Shown: positions 10,969-18,579 of the stretch, piece by piece
How positions within the stretch are numbered: position 1 is the first letter of the stretch
How the letters are laid out: each line of letters starts with the position of its first letter
From: Pseudomonas sp. Irchel 3E20
GTDB lineage: Bacteria; Pseudomonadota; Gammaproteobacteria; Pseudomonadales; Pseudomonadaceae
DNA length: 64,000 nucleotides
Reading direction: 5' to 3'
Assembly (NCBI RefSeq): GCF_900187645.1
Contig: NZ_FYEE01000001.1
Span: forward strand, 310,001-374,000
Translations under genes and position numbers: made by a program
The notes under the pieces: model-generated
Seen by the model: the letters and a program-made list of their open reading frames with translations, nothing else
Database searches by the model: none
What the model was told of the DNA's origin: nothing

Positions 10969-11298
10969 TGGTACGACGTTTGCTATGTGTAAGTTCGTAC
11001 AGACGATCCTACGCGGGGCGGTAACACTACCAGGCCCCCGTGCTCGTGGGACAGCAATCACTCCAGGGATGGGCGTTCACCAGCCGCTTCACGGTTCGGC
11101 GAACTGCAAAGGGCATAGCCCGTTCGACCGCTTGGTGAGCCGTGAGGTTTCCCGTGATTTGGGAATTCTCCTACTAGACTCATAGCGAAGGTCTTACGCC
11201 GCTTGGCCCAAAAAAACGCCAACACGGGTCAACAGCGCCTCACAAGGGTGCGGCAAGACTCTCGCTCCGACACAACAAGAGCAAAACTGGAGGTTTGA
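10969..11298 (+). promoter_or_regulatory. Sigma-54 promoter and ~300-base leader of aapJQMP
   Basis: TGGTACGACGTTTGCT (10969-10984) matches the -24/-12 consensus TGGYACRNNNNTTGCW at every defined position, with the required 10 bases between GG and GC. The start of transcription would fall near 10995, leaving a leader of about 300 bases with no open frame I would call a gene. Close to the start codon the leader has A-rich 'ACAACAAGAGCAAAA' before the GGAGG ribosome site, resembling the A-rich Hfq/Crc targets of pseudomonads. The promoter match is direct; enhancer protein and leader function are unknown. The stretch 10834-10968 shows nothing else recognisable. Confidence 0.75.
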
Positions 11299-12330
11299 AT
11301 GAAGATGTTGAAATCCACCCTGGCCGTCGTGACTGCCGCAGCGGTACTCGGTGTCAGCGGGTTTGCCCAGGCGGGCGCAACCTTGGACGCGGTGAAAAAG
11401 AAAGGCTTTGTACAGTGCGGTGTCAGTGATGGCCTGCCGGGTTTCTCGGTACCGGACGCCACCGGCAAGATCCTGGGCATCGACGCTGATGTCTGCCGCG
11501 CCCTGGCCGCCGCCGTGTTTGGCGACGCGACCAAAGTGAAATTCAGCCAGTTGAACGCCAAGGAACGCTTCACCGCGCTGCAATCGGGCGAAATCGACGT
11601 GCTGTCGCGCAACACCACCATGACCAGTTCCCGTGACGCGGGCATGGGCTTGAAGTTCCCCGGCTTTATCACCTACTACGACGGCATCGGCTTTTTGGTG
11701 AACAACAAGCTGGGGGTCAAGAGCGCCAAGGAGCTGGACGGCGCGACCATCTGCATCCAGGCCGGTACCACCACCGAGCTGAACGTCTCCGACTACTTTC
11801 GCGGCAACGGTCTCAAATACACCCCGATCACCTTCGACACCTCCGATGAAAGCGCCAAGTCGCTGGAATCCGGGCGTTGCGACGTGCTGACCTCCGACAA
11901 GTCGCAACTCTTTGCGCAACGCAGCAAGTTGGCGTCGCCCAAGGACTACGTGGTGCTGCCGGAAACCATCTCCAAGGAACCCCTGGGCCCGGTGGTACGT
12001 AACGGCGACGACGAATGGCTGGCCATCGTGCGCTGGACCGGCTACGCCATGCTCAACGCCGAAGAGGCGGGCATCACCTCGAAAAACGTCGAGGCTGAGG
12101 CCAAGTCCACCAAGAACCCGGACGTCGCTCGCCTGCTGGGCGCTGACGGCGAGTACGGCAAGGACCTGAAACTGCCCAAGGACTGGGTCGTGCAGGTGGT
12201 CAAGCAAGTAGGCAACTACGGTGAAGTGTTCGAGAAGAACCTGGGCAAGAGCACGCCACTGGAAATCGACCGCGGGTTGAACGCCCTGTGGAACAACGGC
12301 GGCATTCAATACGCACCACCCGTGCGCTGA
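11299..12330 (+). CDS. aapJ: General L-amino acid ABC transporter, periplasmic binding protein
   Basis: The 343-residue protein has a signal peptide ending near 'SGFAQA' (residue 25) and a mature start 'GATLDAVKKKGFVQCGVSDG', characteristic of AapJ/BztA rather than smaller HisJ-type proteins. Further signatures are 'GIDADVCRALAAAVFGD', 'QSGEIDVLSRNTTMTSSRD' and 'SGRCDVLTSDKSQLFAQR'. It captures amino acids and delivers them to AapQ/AapM. GGAGG sits 6 bases before the ATG. It heads aapJQMP and is followed by a strong stem-loop, as expected for a binding protein made in excess. Confidence 0.95.
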   Translation: MKMLKSTLAVVTAAAVLGVSGFAQAGATLDAVKKKGFVQCGVSDGLPGFSVPDATGKILGIDADVCRALAAAVFGDATKVKFSQLNAKERFTALQSGEIDVLSRNTTMTSSRDAGMGLKFPGFITYYDGIGFLVNNKLGVKSAKELDGATICIQAGTTTELNVSDYFRGNGLKYTPITFDTSDESAKSLESGRCDVLTSDKSQLFAQRSKLASPKDYVVLPETISKEPLGPVVRNGDDEWLAIVRWTGYAMLNAEEAGITSKNVEAEAKSTKNPDVARLLGADGEYGKDLKLPKDWVVQVVKQVGNYGEVFEKNLGKSTPLEIDRGLNALWNNGGIQYAPPVR

Positions 12331-12339
12331 TGGATCTAT

Positions 12340-12364
12340 CACCCGGCGGGCCAACCGCCGGGTG
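12340..12364 (+). promoter_or_regulatory. Intercistronic stem-loop between aapJ and aapQ
   Basis: CACCCGGCGG (12340-12349) and CCGCCGGGTG (12355-12364) form a perfect 10-bp stem with a GCCAA loop. No long T-run follows, so it is more likely an mRNA-stabilising 3' structure for aapJ, or partial attenuator, than a full terminator. Its place 9 bases after the aapJ stop is classic for binding-protein operons. Confidence 0.8.
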
Positions 12365-12395
12365 ATGTTCTGTTCCATTTTTCCTGGGGCACTTC

Positions 12396-13577
12396 ATGCA
12401 AAAAACAATTGGCGCACCCAAGCAGAGGTTCAGCCTCAGCGATCCGCGAGTGCGTGCCTGGCTATTTCAGATCATCACCATCGTGGCCGTTGTTTCGCTG
12501 GGCTGGTACCTGTTCGACAACACCCAAACCAACCTGCAACACCGGGGCATCACCTCCGGTTTCGACTTCCTTGAACGCAGCGCCGGCTTCGGCATCGCCC
12601 AGCACCTGATCGACTACACCGAGGCGGACAGCTATGCCCGGGTCTTTGTCATCGGCCTGCTCAACACCCTGCTGGTGACCTTCATCGGCGTGATCCTGGC
12701 AACCCTCCTGGGGTTCATCGTCGGTGTGGCGCGGCTTTCGCCCAACTGGATCATAAGCAAACTGGCGACGGTCTATGTGGAGGTGTTCCGCAATATCCCG
12801 CCGCTGCTGCAAATCCTGTTCTGGTACTTCGCGGTGTTCCTGACCATGCCGGGGCCGCGCAACAGCCACAACTTCGGCGACACCTTCTTTGTCAGCAGCC
12901 GGGGCCTGAACATGCCTGCGGCCATTGGCGCGGAAGGCTTCTGGCCGTTCGTGGTCAGCGTGCTGGTGGCCATCGCGGCCATCGGGCTGATGTGCCGCTG
13001 GGCCAACCGGCGTTTTGACGCCACCGGCGTGCCTTTCCACAAGTTCTGGGTGGGCCTGGCGCTGTTGCTGGTGATTCCGGCGCTGTGCACCCTGATGTTC
13101 GGCGTGCCCGTGCATTGGGAAATGCCCCAGCTCAAAGGCTTCAACTTTGTCGGCGGCTGGGTGCTGATCCCGGAACTGCTGGCCCTGACCCTGGCCCTGA
13201 CGGTGTACACCGCGGCGTTTATCGCCGAGATCGTGCGTTCGGGGATCAAGTCGGTCAGCCATGGCCAGACCGAGGCGGCCCACTCCCTGGGGCTGCGCAA
13301 CGGCCCGACCCTGCGCAAGGTCATCATCCCCCAGGCGCTGCGGGTAATTATTCCGCCGCTGACCAGCCAGTACCTGAACCTGGCGAAAAACTCGTCCCTG
13401 GCTGCCGGTATCGGCTACCCGGAGATGGTGTCGCTGTTTGCCGGCACGGTGCTCAACCAGACCGGGCAGGCCATCGAGGTCATTGCCATCACCATGAGCG
13501 TGTACCTGGCGATCAGCATCAGCATTTCCCTGCTGATGAACTGGTACAACAAGCGCATTGCGCTGATCGAGCGGTGA
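12396..13577 (+). CDS. aapQ: General L-amino acid ABC transporter, permease subunit
   Basis: A 393-residue inner-membrane permease with a cytoplasmic N-terminus and multiple hydrophobic segments. 'IGLLNTLLVTFIGVILATLL' opens the HisM-type permease domain, and the conserved ATPase-contact loop is 'HGQTEAAHSLGLRNGPTLRK' followed by 'VIIPQALRVIIPPLTSQYLN'. A long middle insertion ('GLNMPAAIGAEGFWPFVVSV') between transmembrane segments is typical of AapQ/BztB. It pairs with AapM 10 bases downstream and is powered by AapP. Confidence 0.95.
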   Translation: MQKTIGAPKQRFSLSDPRVRAWLFQIITIVAVVSLGWYLFDNTQTNLQHRGITSGFDFLERSAGFGIAQHLIDYTEADSYARVFVIGLLNTLLVTFIGVILATLLGFIVGVARLSPNWIISKLATVYVEVFRNIPPLLQILFWYFAVFLTMPGPRNSHNFGDTFFVSSRGLNMPAAIGAEGFWPFVVSVLVAIAAIGLMCRWANRRFDATGVPFHKFWVGLALLLVIPALCTLMFGVPVHWEMPQLKGFNFVGGWVLIPELLALTLALTVYTAAFIAEIVRSGIKSVSHGQTEAAHSLGLRNGPTLRKVIIPQALRVIIPPLTSQYLNLAKNSSLAAGIGYPEMVSLFAGTVLNQTGQAIEVIAITMSVYLAISISISLLMNWYNKRIALIER

Positions 13578-13587
13578 GGAAACGCGC

Positions 13588-14685
13588 ATGACAACCCATA
13601 CCTTCAAACCCGACATGCCCCCGCCGAGTAGCAGCATCGGCATCGTGGCGTGGATGCGCGCCAACATGTTCTCCAGTTGGCTCAACACCCTGCTGACCCT
13701 GTTCGCGTTCTACCTGATCTACCTGGTGGTGCCGCCGATCCTCAGTTGGGCGGTCATCGACGCCAATTGGGTCGGCACCGAGCGGGCCGATTGCACCAAG
13801 GAGGGCGCCTGCTGGGTGTTCATCCAGCAGCGCTTTGGCCAGTTCATGTACGGCTACTACCCAGCCGATCTGCGCTGGCGCGTGGACCTGACCGTGTGGC
13901 TGGCGGTGATAGGCGTCGCACCACTGTTCATTTCGCGTTTCCCGCGCAAGGCGATCTACGGCCTGAGCTTTCTGGTGGTCTACCCGATCCTGGCGTACAC
14001 CTTGCTCCACGGCGGCTGGTTGGGCCTGAGCACCGTGGCCACCAGCCAATGGGGCGGGTTGATGCTGACCCTGGTGATCGCCACTGTGGGCATCGCCGGC
14101 GCCTTGCCGTTGGGCATCGTCCTGGCCCTGGGGCGGCGCTCGAACATGCCAGCTATTCGTGTGGTCTGCGTGACCTTCATCGAGTTCTGGCGCGGTGTTC
14201 CGCTGATTACCGTGCTGTTCATGTCATCGGTGATGCTGCCGTTGTTCCTGCCCGAAGGCATGAACTTCGACAAGCTGCTGCGGGCGCTGATCGGGGTGAT
14301 CCTGTTCCAGTCAGCCTACGTTGCCGAAGTGGTGCGCGGTGGCTTGCAGGCCATCCCCAAGGGCCAGTACGAAGCGGCGGCGGCCATGGGCCTGGGCTAC
14401 TGGCGCAGCATGGGCCTGGTGATTCTGCCGCAGGCCTTGAAACTGGTGATTCCGGGCATCGTCAACACCTTCATCGCCCTGTTCAAGGACACCAGCCTGG
14501 TCATCATCATCGGCCTATTCGACCTGCTCAACAGCGTCAAGCAAGCTGCCGCCGACCCCAAGTGGCTAGGCATGGCCACTGAAGGCTATGTGTTCGCGGC
14601 CCTGGTGTTCTGGATTTTCTGTTTTGGCATGTCGCGCTATTCCATGCACCTGGAACGCAAACTCGACACCGGCCACAAGCGTTAG
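13588..14685 (+). CDS. aapM: General L-amino acid ABC transporter, permease subunit
   Basis: A 365-residue permease, partner of AapQ. It has the N-terminal extension of AapM/BztC, including a Cys-containing periplasmic loop ('[15 protein letters not shown]'), then hydrophobic segments. The ATPase-contact motif is '[20 protein letters not shown]' with '[20 protein letters not shown]'. GTGAGGAAACGC precedes the ATG and serves as the ribosome site next to the aapQ stop. Confidence 0.95.
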   Translation: MTTHTFKPDMPPPSSSIGIVAWMRANMFSSWLNTLLTLFAFYLIYLVVPPILSWAVIDANWVGTERADCTKEGACWVFIQQRFGQFMYGYYPADLRWRVDLTVWLAVIGVAPLFISRFPRKAIYGLSFLVVYPILAYTLLHGGWLGLSTVATSQWGGLMLTLVIATVGIAGALPLGIVLALGRRSNMPAIRVVCVTFIEFWRGVPLITVLFMSSVMLPLFLPEGMNFDKLLRALIGVILFQSAYVAEVVRGGLQAIPKGQYEAAAAMGLGYWRSMGLVILPQALKLVIPGIVNTFIALFKDTSLVIIIGLFDLLNSVKQAAADPKWLGMATEGYVFAALVFWIFCFGMSRYSMHLERKLDTGHKR

Positions 14686-14695
14686 GAGTTTTCTG

Positions 14696-15460
14696 ATGAG
14701 CGAAGCAATCAAACAGCCTGTGAGCCCTGAAGGCATTATTCAGATGCAGGGCGTGAACAAGTGGTACGGCCAGTTTCACGTGCTCAAGGACATCAACCTG
14801 GACGTCAAGCAAGGCGAGCGTATTGTCTTGTGCGGGCCTTCAGGTTCAGGCAAGTCCACTACTATCCGCTGCCTCAATCGCCTGGAAGAACACCAGCAGG
14901 GGCGCATCGTGGTCGATGGCGTGGAACTGACCAACGACCTCAAGCAGATCGAAGCGATCCGCCGCGAAGTGGGCATGGTGTTCCAGCACTTCAACCTGTT
15001 CCCGCACCTGACCATCCTGCAGAACTGCACCCTGGCGCCGATGTGGGTGCGCAAGTTGCCCAAGCGCAAGGCCGAGGAAATCGCCATGCATTACCTGGAG
15101 CGCGTGCGCATTCCAGAGCAGGCGCACAAGTTCCCGGGGCAGCTTTCCGGTGGCCAGCAACAGCGCGTGGCGATTGCCCGGGCGCTGTGCATGAAACCCA
15201 AGATCATGCTGTTCGACGAACCCACTTCGGCCCTGGACCCGGAGATGGTCAAGGAGGTGTTGGACACCATGATCGGCCTGGCTGAAGACGGCATGACCAT
15301 GCTCTGCGTGACCCACGAAATGGGCTTTGCCCGCACCGTGGCCAACCGCGTGATCTTCATGGACAAGGGTGAAATCGTCGAGCAAGCCGCACCGAACGAC
15401 TTCTTCGATAACCCGCAAAATGACCGCACCAAGCTGTTCCTGAGCCAGATCCTGCATTGA
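14696..15460 (+). CDS. aapP: General L-amino acid ABC transporter, ATPase subunit
   Basis: This 254-residue ABC ATPase starts at the ATG at 14696 behind TAGGAG; the frame is open further upstream but only as overlap with aapM. It shows Walker A 'GPSGSGKST', Q-loop '[15 protein letters not shown]', signature 'LSGGQQQR', Walker B '[14 protein letters not shown]' and switch histidine 'CVTHEMGF'. It powers uptake through AapQM. It is the last gene of the operon; a REP element follows 24 bases later. Confidence 0.96.
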   Translation: MSEAIKQPVSPEGIIQMQGVNKWYGQFHVLKDINLDVKQGERIVLCGPSGSGKSTTIRCLNRLEEHQQGRIVVDGVELTNDLKQIEAIRREVGMVFQHFNLFPHLTILQNCTLAPMWVRKLPKRKAEEIAMHYLERVRIPEQAHKFPGQLSGGQQQRVAIARALCMKPKIMLFDEPTSALDPEMVKEVLDTMIGLAEDGMTMLCVTHEMGFARTVANRVIFMDKGEIVEQAAPNDFFDNPQNDRTKLFLSQILH

Positions 15461-15484
15461 TGGGCAATTAATTAAGATGGGCTC

Positions 15485-15514
15485 TTGTGGGGGCGAGCAG
15501 GCTCGCTCCCACAC
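15485..15514. repeat. Single REP unit
   Basis: GTGGGGGCGAGCAGGCTCGCTCCCAC forms a stem around CGAGC-AG-GCTCG. It sits just after aapP and before the antitoxin remnant. Confidence 0.75.
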
Positions 15515-15533
15515 GTTGCCTGTCAGGTAGCGG

Positions 15534-15812
15534 TCAGGGTCTCGTGATCCTTGTGCACCCGCTGCTTGAGTTGCCATAGTCCACCCCTTCTCCCAGCGTC
15601 CTGGCATCGGCTAACAGATGCAGGTATCGATCCAGCAAACGCATCAGCACGGCCAACGGCTTAGGCGGCAATACCTCGCCGCGTTCCTAACGGGAAAACG
15701 CGTTGTGCCCGCCACCGGACAGCAATAGCACTGCGTCTTTTTGCGACAGGTGCAGTCTGCGGCGGATGCGCTTCATTTCTGCACTGACTTCCTGCCGGGC
15801 GGCGATGACCCA
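15534..15812 (-). pseudogene. Remnant of an MqsA-type antitoxin gene (HTH domain only, with a nonsense codon)
   Basis: On the minus strand, from TGG at 15812 to TGA at 15534, the frame reads through 'MKRIRRRLHLSQKDAVLLL', 'SGGGHNAFSR', a TAG stop (15689-15687), then 'ERGEVLPPKPLAVLMRLLD'. This is the C-terminal Xre/MqsA DNA-binding domain, in which 'AFSRYERGE' is expected, so a tyrosine codon TAC has become TAG. The zinc-binding N-terminal domain of MqsA is absent, as is an MqsR-type toxin gene. The piece is therefore a decayed end of a toxin-antitoxin module lying in the promoter region of the GntR gene. Identification rests on motif recognition. Confidence 0.72.
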
Positions 15813-15869
15813 CTTGAATTTTTATGGCGCATTGAATGTGCTGATAAAGCTGGCTAGCATGTCGGAAAA

Positions 15870-15890
15870 TTCATCCGATGATTGGATGAA
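15870..15890 (+). promoter_or_regulatory. Inverted repeat, candidate operator of the FadR-type regulator
   Basis: TTCATCC (15870-15876) and GGATGAA (15884-15890) are perfect inverted arms around GATGATT, ending 13 bases before the regulator ATG. The placement suits autoregulation by the GntR/FadR protein; the assignment is inference. Confidence 0.45.
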
Positions 15891-15903
15891 AAGGCGAAAT
15901 TCA

Positions 15904-16563
15904 ATGACAGAAATACTTCCAATCGTTAAGCGCTCTCTGGTGGATCAGGCCCTGGAGCAATTACGCCTGCGCATCTCCAACGGCCTGTGGGTGGTAGGCC
16001 AGCGCTTGCCCACCGAGCCGGAACTGGCGAGCGAGTTGGGCATCAGCCGCAACACGGTGCGCGAGGCCATGCGGGTGCTGGCGTTTTGCGGGCTGATCGA
16101 GATTCGCCAGGGTGATGGCAGTTACCTGCGCGCCGTGGTCGACCCGATGGACACCCTCAAGGTGCTATCGCGCTGTTCCCTGAACCAGGCCCGCGAAACC
16201 CGGCAGATCCTTGAGGTCGAAGCCATCGGCCTGGCCGCGCTGCGCCGTACCGATGAGGACCTCAAGGCCCTGCATGAGGCGCTGGACATCAGCGGCCGCC
16301 ACTACCACGGCGACCTCGACCACTACATCGCCTGCGACCTGACCTTCCATCGGCGCTTGGTGGAGGCCGCGCACAACCCGACCTTGAGCGAGCTGTACCG
16401 TTATTTTTCCAGCATCGTCGGCGCGCAATTGCGCCAGACCCTGAACATCACGCCACGGCGCCAGGAAGTGTTCGACTTGCATATCGAACTGTTGGCGGCG
16501 GTTGAACAACAAGATCCAGAACGGGCCAAGGCCCTGATGAGGCAACTGATTAATGAGCCCTGA
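15904..16563 (+). CDS. FadR/GntR-family transcriptional regulator
   Basis: The 219-residue product starts at ATG 15904. The frame is open 67 codons further back, but that part overlaps the antitoxin remnant. A winged-helix GntR domain lies at residues 8-78 ('QALEQLRLRISNGLWVVGQ', 'RLPTEPELASELGISRNTV', 'REAMRVL'). An FCD effector domain at about 90-215 has metal-ligand-like 'DLTFHRRLVEAAHNP' and a late 'VFDLHIELLAAV'. It overlaps the following MFS gene by 11 bases, so regulator and transporter are co-transcribed and the regulator probably senses the transporter's substrate. Confidence 0.88.
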   Translation: MTEILPIVKRSLVDQALEQLRLRISNGLWVVGQRLPTEPELASELGISRNTVREAMRVLAFCGLIEIRQGDGSYLRAVVDPMDTLKVLSRCSLNQARETRQILEVEAIGLAALRRTDEDLKALHEALDISGRHYHGDLDHYIACDLTFHRRLVEAAHNPTLSELYRYFSSIVGAQLRQTLNITPRRQEVFDLHIELLAAVEQQDPERAKALMRQLINEP

Positions 16564-17863
16564 AACCGACAACGCCTTGCCTGCCCGGCCCCACGACAGC
16601 CCTCAGGCCAAGCGCACGGCCGAGTTGGAGGAACTGCTGATCGACGCTGAAGCCGACGACGAGCAGGTGCAACACGCCCCCCCTGTGGTGCTGCGCCCTT
16701 GGCTGTTGTTGCTGGGGCTGGTGCTGGTGGCGCTGAACCTGCGCCCGGCCCTGTCGAGCATGGCGCCGCTACTGGGCGAGGTGTCGCGCAACCTGGGGTT
16801 GTCGGCGGCCCAGGCCGGGTTGCTGACCACCTTGCCGGTGCTGTGCCTGGGCCTGTTCGCGCCCCTGGCGCCGGTGCTGGCACGGCGCTTTGGCGCCGAG
16901 CGGGTGGTGCTGGGCATTTTGCTCACCCTGGGCGGCGGCATTGTCCTGCGCAGTTCGTTCGGCGAGGTCGGGTTGTTTGCCGGCAGCATCCTGGCTGGCG
17001 CCAGCATCGGTGTGATCGGCGTGTTGTTGCCGGGTATCGTCAAGCGCGATTTCGCCAAGCACGCGGGCACCATGACCGGGGTCTACACCATGGCCCTGTG
17101 CCTGGGCGCGGCGATGGCGGCGGGGGCGACCGTGCCGCTGAGCCAGCACTTTGGCCAGAACTGGGCCATGGGCCTGGGCTTTTGGGTGGTGCCGGCGGTG
17201 CTGGCGGCGATGTTCTGGTTGCCGCAAGTGGGGCGTCGCCAAGGTGCGCACCATGCCGCCTACCGGGTGCGCGGGCTATTGCGCGATCCGCTGGCCTGGC
17301 AGGTGACGTTGTACATGGGCCTGCAATCGTCCCTGGCCTACATCGTGTTCGGCTGGTTGCCGTCGATCCTTATCGGCCGGGGCCTGACGCCAACCCAGGC
17401 AGGGTTGGTGCTGTCGGGTTCGGTGATCGTGCAGTTGGCCAGCTCCCTGGCCGCGCCCTGGCTGGCGACGCGGGGCAAGGACCAGCGCCTGGCGATTGTC
17501 ATCGTCATGTTGCTGGCCCTGGCGGGCTTGTTCGGCTGCCTGTACGCGCCCCTCGACGGCCTCTGGGGCTGGGCGATCCTGCTGGGCCTGGGCCAGGGCG
17601 GCACCTTTGCCCTGGCGCTGACCCTGATCGTGCTGCGCTCGCGCGACGCCCACGTGGCGGCGAATTTATCGAGCATGGCCCAGGGGTTTGGCTACACCCT
17701 AGCGTCCATGGGGCCCTTCGCTGTGGGCCTGGTGCACGACTGGACCGGCGGCTGGACGGCCCTGGGGTGGATCTTCGGGGTCATTGGCCTGGGAGCGATC
17801 ATCGCGGGGCTGGGGGCCGGGCGGGCGCTATATGTAAATGTGGTGAGTGAGAAGGTGGGGTAG
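16553..17863 (+). CDS. MFS transporter of the CynX/NimT type
   Basis: A 436-residue inner-membrane protein with about 12 hydrophobic segments after a hydrophilic first 45 residues. 'VALNLRPALSSMAPLLGEV' is the signature of the CynX/NimT (cyanate/nitroimidazole transporter) subfamily, followed by 'GLLTTLPVLCLGLFAPLAP'. The substrate cannot be read from sequence. The gene begins inside the last codons of the FadR-type regulator, suggesting translational coupling and substrate-linked control. Confidence 0.87.
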   Translation: MSPETDNALPARPHDSPQAKRTAELEELLIDAEADDEQVQHAPPVVLRPWLLLLGLVLVALNLRPALSSMAPLLGEVSRNLGLSAAQAGLLTTLPVLCLGLFAPLAPVLARRFGAERVVLGILLTLGGGIVLRSSFGEVGLFAGSILAGASIGVIGVLLPGIVKRDFAKHAGTMTGVYTMALCLGAAMAAGATVPLSQHFGQNWAMGLGFWVVPAVLAAMFWLPQVGRRQGAHHAAYRVRGLLRDPLAWQVTLYMGLQSSLAYIVFGWLPSILIGRGLTPTQAGLVLSGSVIVQLASSLAAPWLATRGKDQRLAIVIVMLLALAGLFGCLYAPLDGLWGWAILLGLGQGGTFALALTLIVLRSRDAHVAANLSSMAQGFGYTLASMGPFAVGLVHDWTGGWTALGWIFGVIGLGAIIAGLGAGRALYVNVVSEKVG

Positions 17864-17880
17864 GGTTCATCTGTTTTCTT

Positions 17881-17898
17881 GGGGGCGAATCTGCCCCC
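17881..17898. terminator. Hairpin between convergent MFS and DUF1120 genes
   Basis: GGGGGC-GAATCT-GCCCCC is a perfect 6-bp GC stem in the 47-base convergent gap. No clear T-run follows on either strand, so termination activity is uncertain. Confidence 0.4.
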
Positions 17899-17910
17899 GA
17901 TCCTCCCCCC

Positions 17911-18561
17911 CTACAAATAAACCAACTCCAACGTCCCAGACCCATCGAGCCGCACATCGGTGCTCAGGTCCAGCACCTGTTTGGCCGCAATCACCACCTC
18001 AACACCCAACAGGCTCGTCAGGTGTTGCAAGGCCGCCGGGCCGCTGGTGCTGCCCTGGATGTCGGTAAAACCCAGGTAGCTGCGGGCGCCGACCTGGATT
18101 GGGTTGAGGTTGGCCATGCGCCACGCCAGGCCAGCGGTGGTGGATTCTGTGCCGAAGATCTGCCCATGGCTGTCGGCGACGGTGAGCGTGGGGTCGAACG
18201 TCACCGAGTACAGGCCGATGCGGTTGCCTGCGTTGTCCAACCCCAGGCCGTAGTAGATCTCGCTGTTGACCATGGCGGTGCCGTCGCGGTTGTCGCGCAT
18301 GCGCAGGGCGAAGCGGCTCAAGCCGTCGCAGTCGATGGCCAGCGTCAGGTTGCGGCGGGGCAGGCGCGTGCCTTTGTCGGCGTTGAGGTCTTGCTGGGAT
18401 ATTTTGCCGAAGTCGATCAGGCCACCGCTGGACAGGGTCGGGGTGCACGCTGTCGGGGTAATCAGGCCGTTGACCGCCAGGTCCACTGTTGAGGCGGCCA
18501 GGGCGGGAGCGCCGGCGCTGAGGAGGCCGATGGCCGCCCAAGTGTTCAGTCTTGCGTTCAT
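17911..18561 (-). CDS. DUF1120-domain fimbrial-type subunit, last gene of the chaperone-usher operon
   Basis: The 216-residue exported protein has a signal peptide (cleavage near 'GAPALA') and mature start 'ASTVDLAVNGLITPTACTP'. It carries the family marks: 'GGLIDFGKISQQDLN', two cysteines (after ITPTA and in 'LAIDCDG'), 'IYYGLGLDNAGNRIGLY' and the terminal 'VRLDGSGTLELVYL'. The C-terminal alternating hydrophobic strand ending in YL, together with the chaperone and usher genes, suggests donor-strand assembly. It starts 18 bases after the two-domain adhesin gene and resembles that protein's C-terminal domain more than the upstream tandem copies ('GARSYLGFT'). Confidence 0.82.
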   Translation of the reverse strand: MNARLNTWAAIGLLSAGAPALAASTVDLAVNGLITPTACTPTLSSGGLIDFGKISQQDLNADKGTRLPRRNLTLAIDCDGLSRFALRMRDNRDGTAMVNSEIYYGLGLDNAGNRIGLYSVTFDPTLTVADSHGQIFGTESTTAGLAWRMANLNPIQVGARSYLGFTDIQGSTSGPAALQHLTSLLGVEVVIAAKQVLDLSTDVRLDGSGTLELVYL

Positions 18562-18579
18562 GGTGAAGCCCTCGCTGCG

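Noticed and set aside
17881-17898. Strong terminator for the MFS gene or the fimbrial operon
   Set aside because: A good GC stem but no T-run on either strand; kept with low confidence only.
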